A DNA stretch of 64,000 nucleotides from Rachicladosporium sp. CCFEE 5018 (GCA_002077045.2 KZ111148.1:1-64000); one strand, 5' to 3'. Positions 28,577 to 40,846 are shown, counted from the stretch's first letter. The notes: generated by a model from the sequence alone, not told the origin. A program made the numbers and translations.

Positions 28577-30445
28577 ACTGGCGGTGGTCTCACATGCGGA
28601 AGCAAGGGATGTGGTGTAACAGCTCTCTGGTGAAATTTCTCAGCTTTCTTGTGCTAATACAATGAGCGCTGCAACAGTGGAGAGACACAAGTGCAAGTAC
28701 CATGCGATCTTACCTTCCTCAGCACCACTTGTCGTGACCTCGAAATGTTGATACATGACTCGGGAAACGGCGATCACGATATTTGGTAGAAGGTACGATC
28801 ACATGTCACTCTGCTCGAACGGAGATCTTCTTATGCTAATACAAAGGTACTCGCAGTAGTTGCTGATGGTATGACCACTTCACGGAGAGGCATCATTGAT
28901 GGATATGCTCAAAGCAACACAATACAGGCACTCTCCTGGATGCACAATAGACGATCTCGACTACCGTGGCTGAGTCGACTACCGTGGCTGAGTCGATGTG
29001 AGATCTAGCTGTGTAGGCTTCGGCACAGAGCAAGGACACTTCGAATTTGCGAATGAGAGCAAGTGCATAGATCCCTTTCTTCCTCTGTCTCCCAACATAT
29101 TTGAGACTTCTCGCGCATCTACCAAGAGAGCTGCGGCACTCGAGACTGCCATGGCTGCGTCAACGAGAGGCACAAAGTAAGCATCTTACTCGAGATAAAC
29201 CTCAACGCGATGACGTCTCTCACCAGTAGGTATCGTGTATCGATGCTTCACCGTAGCAGATGGACCTACATGAGCGGCATAGCTATAGATTTCTCGAAGG
29301 AGTCAAAGGCTAAGGATCAGCAGGAAGGTACATTAGATCGTGAGTAGACATGGCCAGTAGGTAGGTTTTGTTCCTCTACCGGCACGCAACTTCTTACGGG
29401 TACATCGACACACGACGCATAGAGTAGGCATCTCATAGGATCGCATCCTCTTTAATCTAAGTCTCCCGAGTCGATAGCTTGTGAGTGACCCCCGGCGACG
29501 GCTAGGTCAACTGAACCGCGAGAGATATGACGCATATAATCATGCCTCGAAGCTTTACCAGCTCGTTTCCAGGCCGGACCACTCTCAACGCGAAGGCGCA
29601 ACACTCGAACGATTAAGATCAGCCTGCTGAAGCGTCCCGTGCTCTGGCCACAGCGGACACTAGACAGAAGTCGGGCTTCCCGGCTCCATCAATGACAGTA
29701 GTCGATTTCCAGTCGTGTTGTTGACCAGAGCGGCGAAACAGGCTGGGAGCGATGCATGAGGGAGGCACATACCGGGGAAGAAGCTGCGCACGCCGCTCAG
29801 TAGGCTGCCATGTTGGAGGCAAAGCTCACATGCCAATATTCATGCAGCTTTCCGTGCCTCAAAGTCGCAGCCATTGGGGCAGAGTCGCACATGCTGCCTG
29901 GCGAGAAATACATAGGATCGGAGTGAGGTTCATCATTCTCCCTTGACAATACATCGCGCCATCTTCCCACTCCGCTTCCCGTCAAGCTGCTGTCATGGGC
30001 ATACTCGTTTCATTCCTCGGCTAAAGTTCTGGACGTGACACTGTTGTCAGACAATGCCAGCCTTTCGCACGCTCCAATCTGTACACGCGTATGAACATCG
30101 ATATCTTGGCCTTCTTGCCGACAGCCCGGCGTCAATTCAGTCGTAAAAGACCTCACTGAGCGAGTACGCAGCCTGAGAGCTCGCAGCTGTAGTAAGTCGA
30201 CCTGCTCGCACTTTTTGACCCTCGGACCCTCCTACACTTCGGCAATGCAAATAGGAGTTTGCTCCATCGTCCTGCACGACATCAGCTGAAGCTAGCGATC
30301 TAGACGCATCTGCTAGCCCAGATTACCCAAGATCTACCAAGACAGAGCTCGGTCCTCTCACAGCACTGACTTCGGATTTACCAATCACAGTCGTTGCGCA
30401 TCGCACTTGCTGCAACCTTAATCTACGCGCGGGACACGTCAAAGC
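28577..30445. other. Intergenic, includes SEC27 promoter; no supported gene
   Basis: About 1.9 kb. The left end should hold the SEC27 promoter. The right end should hold the first quarter of the MCD4 gene, but none of its conserved motifs appears in any frame. Small frames here look random. Confidence 0.5.
28957..28992 (+). repeat. 18-base tandem repeat, two units
   Basis: The unit tcgactaccgtggctgag occurs twice in a row (28957-28974, 28975-28992). Function is not apparent. Confidence 0.85.
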
Positions 30446-32773
30446 TCGGAATCGACTGGACATTCCTATCGGCCATACTCAAAAGAGTATCTGCACAACA
30501 TTAAGGTGGTTGATGAGGGCGTCAGGGAGATCACGGAGATGATCGAGAAGTTCTACGGTGATGAAGAGACGGCTTTTGTCTTCACAGCAGATCACGGGAT
30601 GAGCGATTGGGGAAGCCATGGAGATGGGCATCCGGATAATACGCGGACGCCGCTGGTGGCTTGGGGAGCTGGAGTCGCGAAGCCGGTGAGTGTCGGTGGT
30701 GGGATGGCGAAAGGACACGAGGATGGCTTCTCGAGTGACTGGAATCTGGACCATGTGCAGCGCAACGATGTCGCGCAGGCTGATGTTGCGACCTTGATGG
30801 CTTACCTGGCTGGACTGGAGTTCCCGGTGAACTCTGTGGGTGAGCTCCCGCTACCGTACCTGGCAGCGAACGACAAGCAGAAGGCGAAAGCCATGCTGGT
30901 GAACGCGAAGGAAATCTTGGAGATGTACAATGTCAAGGAGCAAGACAAGCTTGCCACGGAGCTGCGGTACAAGGCATATCGCGGCTTTGCAGGCGAGGAG
31001 CAGACACCCGTACATCGGCTTGCCGAGATCGAGCGCTTTATCAGCAAAGAACAATACGAAGAAGCCATCAGGAGTGCAGATGGTTTGATCAAGTTGGGTC
31101 TGGAGGGTATGCGATACCTGCAGACGTATGACTGGCTCTTCCTGAGGACACTGGTGACTGCTGGATATCTGGGTTTCGCTGCTTACGCTTTCACGACTGC
31201 AATTGACGTTCACGTACTCGATGGCAAGATCGACGGCTCGCGGACCACGACAAGTACTGCAGCCTTTTCAGCCGTGCTGATCGCGCTTTACAGCCTTTTC
31301 CTCGCCCAATCGTCTCCAGCATCCTACTATGTCTACGCAATCTTCCCGGTTGTGTTCTGGGAAGAGGTGTTCATCAGACGACGAGCGCTTAGCGCAGCGA
31401 GGAAGCAACTGTTCAGTGGGCTGGGCCAGACTAGCGCTGTGAAGTTGGGCATGAACGTATTGGCATACATCGGCGCATTGGAAGTCATGGTGCAGAGTTA
31501 CTACCACCGCGAGGTGTATACCGTAGTGTATCTCTTGCTCGCCACATGGCCACTGTGGTACGGCACCAAATTCGCACAAAAGAATCAAGTCCTCTGCACC
31601 ACGTGGGCTCTCGCCTGCGCCTCAATGAGTATCTTCACAGTCCTGCCGGCGAATAAAGTTGAAGACGCCAATCTCATATCACTTGGTGGCTTTCTCATCC
31701 TGCTTCTTGGTCTGTTGTACATCACATTCGAGAAGAGTCTACTGGTCTCAGCAAGTCCGAGCAAGTCCGGACTCGCAGCACCGAAACCAGATGGATTGTC
31801 ACGTGCGATACTGGGAGGACAAATCGGTCTCATCGCACTCGCTATGCTAGTCACACGCAGCAGCGTGACATCGCTACAAGCGAAACAGGGCCCAGCCCTC
31901 GGCACCCAGATCCTCGGCTGGGTCACCCTGATCGCCTCATTCCTCCTTCCCTTCATTCACGCCCTGGACCCAAGGAACCACTACCTCCACCGCCTGGCCG
32001 TGATCTTCCTAGCCTTCGGTCCACTCTTCATCATCCTCACCATCTCCTACGAAGGGCTCTTCTACTTCGCCATAGCCATCACGCTAGTCAGCTGGGTGCG
32101 TCTCGAACACCGCATCCACCAGACTTTCTCCGCACCACCCATGCAACAGAAGCTGAACGGCAGCGCCAATGGCTCAACTCCCCACAAACCACCTCAGAAC
32201 GCCACCCCTTCGACGACCTCAGGCTACCGCCCACTCACACTCTCCGACGCCCGCACCTCCCTGCTCTTCCTCTTCCTCCTGCAATCCGCCTTCTTCAGCA
32301 CTGGCAACATCTCATCAATCTCCTCCTTCAGTCTAGACGCCGTCTACCGCCTCATCCCAGTCTTTGACCCTTTCTCGCAAGGCGCCTTACTTCTCCTCAA
32401 GCTCCTGGCACCTTTCGTCCTGGTTTCTGCAAATCTGGGAATACTGACGAAGCGGTTGAAGTTGAGAGGTGGCGCGCTGTTTGCGGTAGTGATGGGAATT
32501 GGGGATTACTTGACACTTAGGTTCTTTTGGGGAGTCAAGGATGAGGGGAGTTGGTTGGAGATTGGGGAGAGTATTAGTGTGTTTGTGATTGCGAGCTTGC
32601 TCTGCATCTTCGTTGCCGGTCTAGAGGCTGGGAGTGAGATTTTGGTTGGTGGTGTCGAATTCGTGGAGGACGAGGTCGAAAAGATCACTGGCAGTGAAGA
32701 CGCCGGGAAGGGTGTGAGTAAGGCGACGACCGGAGTATCACATAGTAAGGGCAGAGTGAAAGATAGTGGGTAG
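30446..32773 (+). pseudogene. mcd4: GPI ethanolamine-phosphate transferase 1 (MCD4-like), 5'-truncated
   Basis: An open frame of about 775 residues covers the rear three quarters of an MCD4/PIG-N protein. Homology begins abruptly at TGHSYRPYSKEYLHNIK, then the metal-binding DHGMSDWGSHGDG and TRTPLVAWGAG, then a multi-pass membrane region and a cytosolic tail. MCD4 adds phosphoethanolamine to the first mannose of GPI anchors in the ER. The first 230-250 residues of the family, including the catalytic Thr region and the leading transmembrane helix, are absent from the 1.9 kb upstream. This points to 5' truncation by rearrangement rather than a distant exon. The remaining frame is clean, so the truncation may be recent, or the missing part may be misassembled. 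Confidence 0.7.
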
Positions 32774-33118
32774 ATCGCGTATGTATATACTGCACAACAT
32801 AGCTATCACTATAACCTAGAGCACTTCCACGCTGTTAAGAGGACACCCAAGCCCACGAAAAGAGGCACAGATGCGATCGTAATACAAGCCCTTCATAGAC
32901 GTGGTGGCAGACCGCATCACTGCCGCAATTGGGATGATTGGAGCACTATCTACGTCTTCGATTCAGGAAAGCAGGGACGTAGACCACGCAACGCCAGCAC
33001 GCTGACAATAAGGTGTGCATATCCTTGAGTATGAAGTAATGTTGACATGCATCCATAGTACTGGAAACCCATCCATGTCTACATTGCAAACATACGAAAC
33101 CATCCCAGTTCTTCCACC
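32774..33118. other. Intergenic, convergent 3' ends
   Basis: A 345-base spacer between the MCD4-like gene (+) and the chitin synthase (-). Nothing recognised. Confidence 0.5.
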
Positions 33119-34154
33119 TCACCTCCCAAACGCACTCCCAAACGCACTCCCAACACTACTCGGCGTATACCGGCTCAGCCTATCACTAACCCAGCTCCCA
33201 CCCCCACTCATCCAAGTCGGTGTCATCCTCGCCTTGAACCCCTTCCCGCCCTTCCAATCCGACATGCCTCCAACCGAAGACTCCCCACTGCGCGAACTCG
33301 AGCTCTTCGCCGTCTTCGCAATGCCAACCTTCGTTTTGTTCTCAGCAATCATCTGGATGATATTGATGACGCCGAAAGCGCTGCTTCCCAGTGCACGGAA
33401 CAGTGCCAGGCAGGCTACGGCCCAGAGTATGAACTTGAGGTAGAAGTTGTCGCCTACTCCTGTGGCGCCGTAGGCTTCGGACACGGCCATGGCGAGGACG
33501 GCGTTGCAGGCGATCCAGACGATGACGACGTAGGTGCGGACGGACTTGTAGTAGTCCTCTTGCATCTGGCTCTCGCTCACAGGCTTCGGCGGCACCTCGA
33601 TGCGGTCACGGAGATTTCGTAGCGCTTCGTCATACCCAGAGTCGATGTCCAGTTGCTCGGAAGGCATCTCCACTTCCACTACGCCAGTCTTCGACGTCTT
33701 GCCCGCAACGCCCAAGTCCATGCGTTGTACGTTGTCACCTTTCGTACCCCAGGAAATGTCGTGCGTATTGCAGAAAGCGTACACTTGCAACGTGCAGATA
33801 TAGCTCGGCAAAAGGGCGAAGTACTGTGCGGAAGATGTGAACATATGCCAAGGATCGAGGTAGAGGAAGACATGATGAAGTACAATCCAACAGTCGAGAG
33901 CGTCGAAACGACCATGTTGGTAAAGAGATTGTTCCCAAGCGCAACACCGTCTTTGGCCGCAAGTTGTCGGACCACAATCAATATAGCTGCGAAAGTCGTG
34001 TAGCACATGATGATGGCGTAGGTGATCATACTGCCCATGTACAGCTTCTTACTGCCCTGCGGCCGATTGCCCATGGACAGAATGAATTGCATGGCGATGA
34101 GCAGTACGAGAATGTAGCGAAAGAGCACGAAGACGTAGAGTCCGATGTTGTGGC
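33119..34154 (-). CDS. Chitin synthase (class I-III type), C-terminal part, cut by gap and frameshifted
   Basis: About 345 C-terminal residues of a family 2 chitin synthase; the 5' end runs into the N gap. Motifs include [30 protein letters not shown], the [18 protein letters not shown] segment with WGTKGD, and further transmembrane helices. The catalytic part would lie in the missing 5' sequence. Chitin synthase makes cell-wall chitin at the plasma membrane. At about 33868-33871 the frame shifts: the segment ending LYFIM and the following [13 protein letters not shown] are in different frames, which fits one missing base in a short T run. Because it lies within 300 bases of a contig end, a sequencing error is as likely as a real lesion. 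The tail carries a duplicated GSAF unit. Confidence 0.88.
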
Positions 34155-34254
34155 NNNNNNNNNNNNNNNNNNNNNNNNNNNNNNNNNNNNNNNNNNNNNN
34201 NNNNNNNNNNNNNNNNNNNNNNNNNNNNNNNNNNNNNNNNNNNNNNNNNNNNNN
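34155..34254. other. Assembly gap (100 N)
   Basis: Exactly 100 Ns, the usual placeholder for a gap of unknown size. It interrupts the 5' ends of both neighbouring genes, which point away from each other. Confidence 0.99.
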
Positions 34255-35262
34255 GCATCGAACACGTCCTCCGATCAGGCATCTCTCAACGGCGAGAACG
34301 GTGATATGAAATTGCCGGGGACATCCTCTGGCACCTCAATCGCTTCGTCGAAGTTGGAAAGAAAGCAATCTGACAGACTGCATCATACAAGTGCGCACGC
34401 TGGCAAAGGTCTCGGGCGCTTCACCAAAGCACTCGTACAATCGCATATGGATGTCGCAATGGGATTGACCAAGGGCAGCAACAATGTTGCGCGACTCTGT
34501 GGTGACGATACTGTGCGTCCCAACTACCAGGCCCACGACTTCTCCTCGGGCGCGACAACAGCAGGTAAAGGCTTCGGCCTCGGTCTGTATGACGGTATCA
34601 CTGGCCTAGTCACGCAGCCCTTGAAAGGCGCGCAGCAAGCAGGTGTCGGCGGCTTCTTCAAAGGTATGGGCAAGGGCGTAGGCGGCATGCTCACTAAGCC
34701 CACCGCGGGTGCTGTTGGCGTACTTGGGTACACGATGAAGGGCGTACACAAAGGAATGCAGAATCTCTACCGAGACAATGTTGAGAGCCATGTCGTGGCG
34801 TCGAGAACGGCGCAAGGTGATGAGGACTGGCGGCAAAGCTCCGAGACAGAGAAGCAGGATGTCATTGCTCGTTGGAAATTGGCCCAGAAGTTTCTCACAA
34901 AGAAGCACAATCTAGACGACATGATGCGGGATGTCTTGGCGGCACAGCAAAGCGCTACATCTGGCCAGAGCTCTGTTGCTGCGGTGGACGGCCATGAGAG
35001 AGCCTCGACAGCTCTCGCTGGCAGGATATCACCGATCACCGTTGCCTCTGTTTCGCGCACCTCATCGGAGACTATTGAGGCTGGAAAGCATGACCGCAGC
35101 TCCTTTGATGAGGAGCAAAGATCGACCGAGGGTACTCACGATGATTCCGAGATGGAGGAGGCCATGCGCTTGTCGATGCAGAGCACATCTTGTTCATCGG
35201 AGGATATGCTGTTGGGCGATGATCTGAGAGAGGCAATCCGAAGATCACTGCCGCCGCCGTGA
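34255..35262 (+). CDS. Sterol 3-beta-glucosyltransferase-like protein, C-terminal part
   Basis: About 335 C-terminal residues, open from the gap edge. The core (GKGFGLGLYDGITGLVTQP, GFFKGMGKGVGGMLTKPTAG, GYTMKGVHKGMQ) is typical of the C-terminal region of large fungal UDP-glucose:sterol glucosyltransferase-like (GT1) proteins, which resembles Vps13/Atg2-type tail segments. The catalytic and any PH/GRAM domains would lie in the missing 5' part. The last 50 residues hold two helices fitting the ubiquitin-interacting motif (EMEEAMRLSMQS and DLREAIRRSL), each in an acidic context. Because only the tail is visible, the enzyme name is provisional. Confidence 0.68.
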   Translation, partial: ASNTSSDQASLNGENGDMKLPGTSSGTSIASSKLERKQSDRLHHTSAHAGKGLGRFTKALVQSHMDVAMGLTKGSNNVARLCGDDTVRPNYQAHDFSSGATTAGKGFGLGLYDGITGLVTQPLKGAQQAGVGGFFKGMGKGVGGMLTKPTAGAVGVLGYTMKGVHKGMQNLYRDNVESHVVASRTAQGDEDWRQSSETEKQDVIARWKLAQKFLTKKHNLDDMMRDVLAAQQSATSGQSSVAAVDGHERASTALAGRISPITVASVSRTSSETIEAGKHDRSSFDEEQRSTEGTHDDSEMEEAMRLSMQSTSCSSEDMLLGDDLREAIRRSLPPP

Positions 35263-35749
35263 TGCAGTCGACTCTTCAAAGGCTCGCGACGTGGGTGTCG
35301 CGAACATAAAGGCTCCTAAAACTACGCTGTTGGGAAGGCGGAGCGCATTGCACATGCAGGTAAGAGCATATGTTCAAGTGTATGTTCAAGTGTACACATC
35401 CATAGTTAGAAGTCAGCCGTGAACAAGCCCCACTCATATGCGGGACGTTCCGCACTGAACCCACATGCGTGCTGTCTTTGTCAACTGCCCAAAGTCACTT
35501 GCTATCCCACTGCACACCGACACCACCCCCGTACCTCCGTCTTTCTTCCACTCGTCATTGACTGCCGAATGCCTCCGCCACTGCCGCATATTTCCGCCAC
35601 CGCCGACCCATTGGCCACGCCCTGACGCATTCACGTCGGACTGCAGGACTTCAAAGTCGAGGCTCTCCGCTACCTGTACGCTCCCGCAGCGCTTCGCTAC
35701 CTTGACTCTATAGTGTACGTGAAGCAATTCGCTGCCACTGAGAACGACC
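35263..35749. other. Intergenic, presumed promoter of Ran-binding gene
   Basis: A 487-base spacer between two genes on the + strand. It includes a 12-base direct repeat near 35370-35395 (two tatgttcaagtg units). No supported gene. Confidence 0.45.
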
Positions 35750-37394
35750 ATGGTGGCCTCGGATTCGGAGGCGGCGGAGAAGCCGGTGCGAGAGCAGCTC
35801 AAGAAAGCCTCAATAGGCAACTCCGAGGAGGCGCGACTGTCCGCACAGGACGTCAAGATGGCTGGAGCAACTCTGGCTACGACCGATGAGGCTATAGTTG
35901 AGGGGGATGGCACGGACGTGGAAGGCACTGCAGACTCGGCGTCGGCGATTCCCGCTACTGCCACGAATGGCAAACATCACACTCGCAAGCGATCACGAGA
36001 CAGTCTGGCTGAGGAGGATGAGCTGAACGGGTACAAGCGCAAAGTCTCAGGGGAGAGGACGAGAGACGATGCGGCTGCTTCGGAAGCGCACGAGTCGAAC
36101 GGTGTCACACTTACTACGGGCGCTAAGCCTGCCCGAGCACCTTCACCAGACCGCGGCGGCGATAAGGTGGACGATGTTGTAGTAGAGTCATACGCCAGTC
36201 CCAAGACTAAGAGGACGAGGCTCGAGACTGAGGCGAGCGAACAGAAACTTTTAGAAGGATCGGAAGGCAAGAGCGATAGCAAGAAAGCCACCGCTTTACC
36301 AGCGGGCAGCGGGTTTGCCAACACCTCATCCACATCACCATTCGGAGCGCTCGCCTCATCAAAGCCATCAAACACAACGGCGAAGCCACAGATCTCGAGC
36401 AGCGCGTTCTCTTCATCTGCATTCGGTGCCCTTTCCGGTTCATCAACTTCTGGCTTTGGTGCACTGGGTAAGGCGACCAACGAGTCGAGTAGCGGGAGTG
36501 TCTTTGGCTCGGGCGCGAAGAGCCCGCCGGGTGCAGGTGAGCAAGCCGAGAACGCAAAGCCCGAGGTGACCGCTTTTGGCGGTGCTCTGGGTCAGAAGTC
36601 AGTATTTGCAGATACCAGCAGCGCACCAACAAACGGCTTCGCATTCAGTTCCTCTGGCTTCGGTAAGGTCGGCCAGTCGAGTGGCTTCGGCGCAGCAGCT
36701 AGTGGAAGTGCCTTCGGGGGATTGGGCGGCAGTGGACTCACAAGCTTTGCGAGCAGCAAGCCTTTGACTTTCGCGTCGAGCTCGAAGCCCGCAAAGACTT
36801 TCGGCGCACCTACTGGCGAGGACGATGCAGCCGAGGAGGAGGATGGCACAGGCGATGATGATGCCGGCTACAAGAGCCCGCTGTCTACCGAAGACGACCA
36901 GCGAGACGAGCGCTTCTATGCGCAGGAGATTGAGACTGGCGAGGAGGATGAGGTGACGCAGTACACGACTCGTGCGAAGCTGTATAATTTCGTCACACTC
37001 CCCGACGGCAGCAAGAAGGAGTGGCGAGAACGAGGGCTTGGTGCGCTGAAGCTGAATGTCAAGCGGGTGGCGAGCGAAGACGAGAATGATCAGGAGTCCT
37101 CGAAGGTCAGACTGCTGATGCGCGCGGACGGATCACACAGGGTGGTGCTCAACACTCCGGTGAATAAAGACATCAAGTTCGGAGCGCCTTCTGGTGGTCC
37201 ACCGACCAGTGGGGTTATGTTATTCATGGGCACTGTCGAGGGTGGGAGCGGACTGGAGATCTTGCAGTTGAAGGTAAATTTGATCGTCTCGAACTTGACG
37301 CTCGCGATGAAAGCTGACCCAATCACAGTTGAAGCAGCAATTCGCGCTCGAGCTGCATCAGAAGATCGAAGACTTGCAAGCGACTATGTCGTGA
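35750..37394 (+). CDS. Ran-binding FG protein (Yrb2/Nup2-like)
   Basis: Two exons, 35750-37273 and 37329-37394, with a 55-base phase-0 intron (gtaaat...cacag), giving 529 residues. Splicing converts the odd unspliced end into a helical Ran-binding-domain end ([17 protein letters not shown]). The order is: N-terminal helix (PVREQLKK), basic nuclear-localisation stretches ([16 protein letters not shown]), a central Ser-rich region with FG and GFG repeats ([19 protein letters not shown]), an acidic segment, then a C-terminal RanBD1 domain at about residues 385-525 ([37 protein letters not shown]). Yrb2-type proteins bind Ran-GTP and help Crm1-dependent nuclear export; Nup2-type basket proteins are the alternative. 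Confidence 0.86.
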
Positions 37395-40300
37395 AGCGAC
37401 GCTGAGCAAAAGCATGATGAAATGGGTTGCATCGATGGACGAGAGCATTGTGGACTACAGCGCGGTTCGGTGGGAGATTATACCCTAGACGAAATGTGAT
37501 CATTGAGCAAACATGGGGTCTTTATATGCTACCTCTCTGGTACAGGATACGAAAAGCTGGACGATTGTAGGCATACGAGTGAGGGAAGACTTGAACACTT
37601 CACCCCTTGCATTTGCGTCAAGCTGCTGTGTTCACAGTCGACGAGATCGATGGGCCACACTAGACTGATGATGCGCGCTCGAACGCAGAGCTGCGTCTCC
37701 CAAATCGACATCACTGCTCGTTCGCCCTGAGAGACCGAACTATCGCACGTACGTGTATGGCCTCAAAGAACCCAACTGAAGAGCTTGGATTGTGGAGGCA
37801 AGTCTGACACGGGTTGTAGAACTATTGCGCACGCACCAGAAACGTTGGGCTGACGTTGCTGTTGCATACAAGACGACACGAGGCATTGCAGATCGCAGCT
37901 TCCGTAAGCTTACCTTTCTAGATTTTATCCAGAATACTGTAGTGGTTTTCGTCAGCTGATGTCGACGCACATGGCCTCACGTGTAGCCGGTAGTACACGC
38001 ATAAAGTCAAACCTGCAGGACTTGTTGGAGGACGTCGCTCGTACCTTGCATGCTGCATAAGACCTGCATCTATCTCCACTTCGTCTATCAGACTTCACCT
38101 TTGCCATCACTGCTGGCATCCCTCACATGAGACGTAGAAAGCAGCGCGCTTTGCGAAGGTGGTCGCCAGAGATTCCGTTCAAAGAGGGAGACGTGTAGAC
38201 TCTGTCTTCCGCGATGGATGGGAGCTGACCTCGCATCTGAACTGAGGGGAAGTAGTGACGAGCATGCGAGACCACCAATCGCACATTGTCATGCCGATTC
38301 CAAAAAGGCCAGAGCGTTAACAGCCAAGCATCTGCCCCAACGGCTCGGAGCGGCGGACATGTTCGCATGAGGCGCCCGAGGCGCGCAGGAGCTCGCGCGG
38401 GAACAGGGATGATTTGACATCATCCCAGAATGCTAATTGACAGCGGAAGCGACTGACACATCGGCTCTCATTCGCTCGGCGGACTTGAAGTGTTGTTGGA
38501 GCAAGCGAATCACCGCGGTTCACAGGCAAACTTATAGGCGCAGCTCGCTCGCCCCAACAAGCAATTGGCCGATCTGAGCTCTACTATCGATGCACGATCT
38601 ATGCACCCCGTAGGTTCGCATATGCCCTTGTGTCGATCGCCGCTGGGCTGGGATGGGTATGTAGTATGGCGCTCCCAGATATGCATGAACTAGTGGGTGC
38701 ATATGCATCCGTCGTTCTAGACTCGTTGATGGCTACACGGCCGCTGTGACCTATCCGGCGCCGCCATGCTGGGAGACTCGTATCATCGTCGCGGTAGGCA
38801 TCACCTCTTAGAGAAAGCAGCTCGCGTAGTGCAGAAGGCTCATCCTTGATGTGCGTGCCTTGCAAAGCAGAGCTCGCGAGATGCCCAAGCCCGAGTAATC
38901 CGCATCGACCTAAGATCACGTGAGGCCGAACCAGGATAGCAGTCCGAGGGAGGGTCATCGTGTGCAATCCACTTGCGCACAGTGTGAAGCCCGTGGCCCG
39001 TGAGGGTTCCTGCCAAGCTAGCTTTCCTGTATGTGAACGACTGGTTCGCCCTCACGCTAGACTCGCCAAGTGGACATCGACGACGATTATAGCTCACAGG
39101 CTTGTGAGGGTGGTCTGGAGTTGCACCCCGTCATGGTGCTGCGCAGACCTGCTGTGGGACACAGCTCGATATACTGCTCTTGCTGTGATACTCAGATGAG
39201 CGACTTCAGATGGCTAGCCATCTAACTTTCCTGTGACAGTACTTCATGAAGCACGAGGCGTCGGTCGCTGCCACCTCGCGTGCGGTGACCTGTTGCAAGA
39301 CTCAGTATCCCGTCCATGTGGTTTACCAACAAGTCATGAATCATGCGTAGATGAACAGCCCAATTAGGCTAGATCACGGCTAGCGGCCACTGCCGACGCC
39401 ATAGTGAGCCTCATCGGTAACATGTCCGAGTCCACTTCACCTTGTCTTACATTCAACTCCACTATTGCAAAATCCATCTCAGAAGAGACTGCGCACCAAG
39501 ACGAGTCTTGCCATACCTCGCGACCTGGACCAGCTGAGCGACCAAGTCGAGTGCTTCATGACGGAGCACCGGGAGGCCAATCGAGCTCCTACCATCGCCA
39601 TTGACAGCCGTCATGGACTTCGCGATGAGGGCATGCCCTGGAAGGAGGCTCAAGTCGCGGAAGAACTCACCTGGTCTCACTCAAGCGGTACTTGAAGACT
39701 TGGCGAACGAGTCGCCGGCACTGGCAGATTGCGCCGCTGAAACACGAAGAATAATGCTTGCGCCAGGTGGGCTTGTCTCACGCGCAACGGGCGCCGCCGA
39801 AGTGGCCGCTACGATCATTGCATCACACCTGTCGTTGGCCTATTGTCAAAGCGAAGCGAAGTGATGTGCAACAGACGGATGATGCTGCTGCTCGCACGCC
39901 TCCTCGCACGCACACAAATGCGTAATAGCAGCGTGCGCTGGACTTAGAGCACGATGTCCGAATCCGAGAATGCATGAACAAGCTTGATCTGTCCCAGCTA
40001 CCTTCATCCAAACGCCTCGGAGGTATCCAATTTTGGGGTACCTGTCATCTATGCGGCAGCAACGGGACGGCCGTCTGGCTCCTCCGAGCTTGAACCTGAT
40101 CGTTGACGCTGTAACATGTGCCAGGCGTATTTCTGCGCCGATCTCACCAGCCGCAATCCCAGCGTGGAGCGCGAATCCGGCTTGATCGGCTTGGGGGACG
40201 CACTCTACGTTCTTTGATGGGCCCGGTCCATACTGGGAAGGGAAACCGCTCGCAATCCTGACCCTACCAACCCCGAATACTGCTTGGCAGAGCCTTATTG

Positions 40301-40840
40301 CTAGTAGGCCCTGTCGCCTGCTCGATCAGCCTTTCGCACATATCAGGTACCAGAAACATGTCGGTGCGCAACTGCACCTTCACCATAGCGCCACAAGTCG
40401 AGCCGTGCTCGATACTCACTGCGATAAGCGAGAATCTTCCATCGCGCTGCGGTGACATCTTCCGGCTTAGCTAGAGCACGACACCCTCATATGATGCCGT
40501 ACGAGGGTTCGCCAAATGTCAGGCTAAGCGTTTGCCGCCCATGTTCGGACTTTGCGGCTCACTCACCTCAGTGTGTGTGGCCTTGTTCATGGCAGTGGAC
40601 AGGACGCGCACTCTGGTGCGGGTCAGGATCTATGTCGCTCGTGGCCCGCGGAACACGAATCTAGCCGTCGGAACACCCTGGATACACATGCCATTAGCTC
40701 CTTCTGACCATCCTGCACAGCTCAACAGTCAGATCCACGGCGGGCCAAGCACTCCACACGCACAACGCAGTATCATAACGATACACCTGACCGAGAGTGT
40801 CCGATCTCGACCTCCATGATCACTGTCGCGCTCTGAAGGG
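37395..40840. other. Gene-poor stretch of about 3.4 kb
   Basis: No open frame with recognisable domain, signal peptide plus domain, or splice support. A run of overlapping frames at 39404-39864 (+) has slightly coding-like composition but nothing recognisable. No transposon frame or RNA gene seen. Its right end is the upstream region of the ice-binding gene. Confidence 0.45.
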
Positions 40841-40846
40841 TATAAG
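40841..40846 (+). promoter_or_regulatory. TATA element of ice-binding gene, copy B
   Basis: tataag lies about 130 bases before the ATG and is followed by a CT-rich stretch (about 40851-40971), a usual fungal core-promoter layout. The matching part of copy A lies outside the window. Confidence 0.45.

Noticed and set aside
28979..29173. Small frames on both strands near the 18-base tandem repeat
   Set aside because: Random-like, no start context or similarity to MCD4 or other families.
34155..34254. Possible biological feature in the N run
   Set aside because: Exactly 100 Ns is an assembly placeholder and carries no sequence information; frames running through it are artefacts.
39404..39864. 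Overlapping frames in the 3.4 kb desert
   Set aside because: No single frame spans the stretch, no splice pairs join them cleanly, and no domain is recognised.
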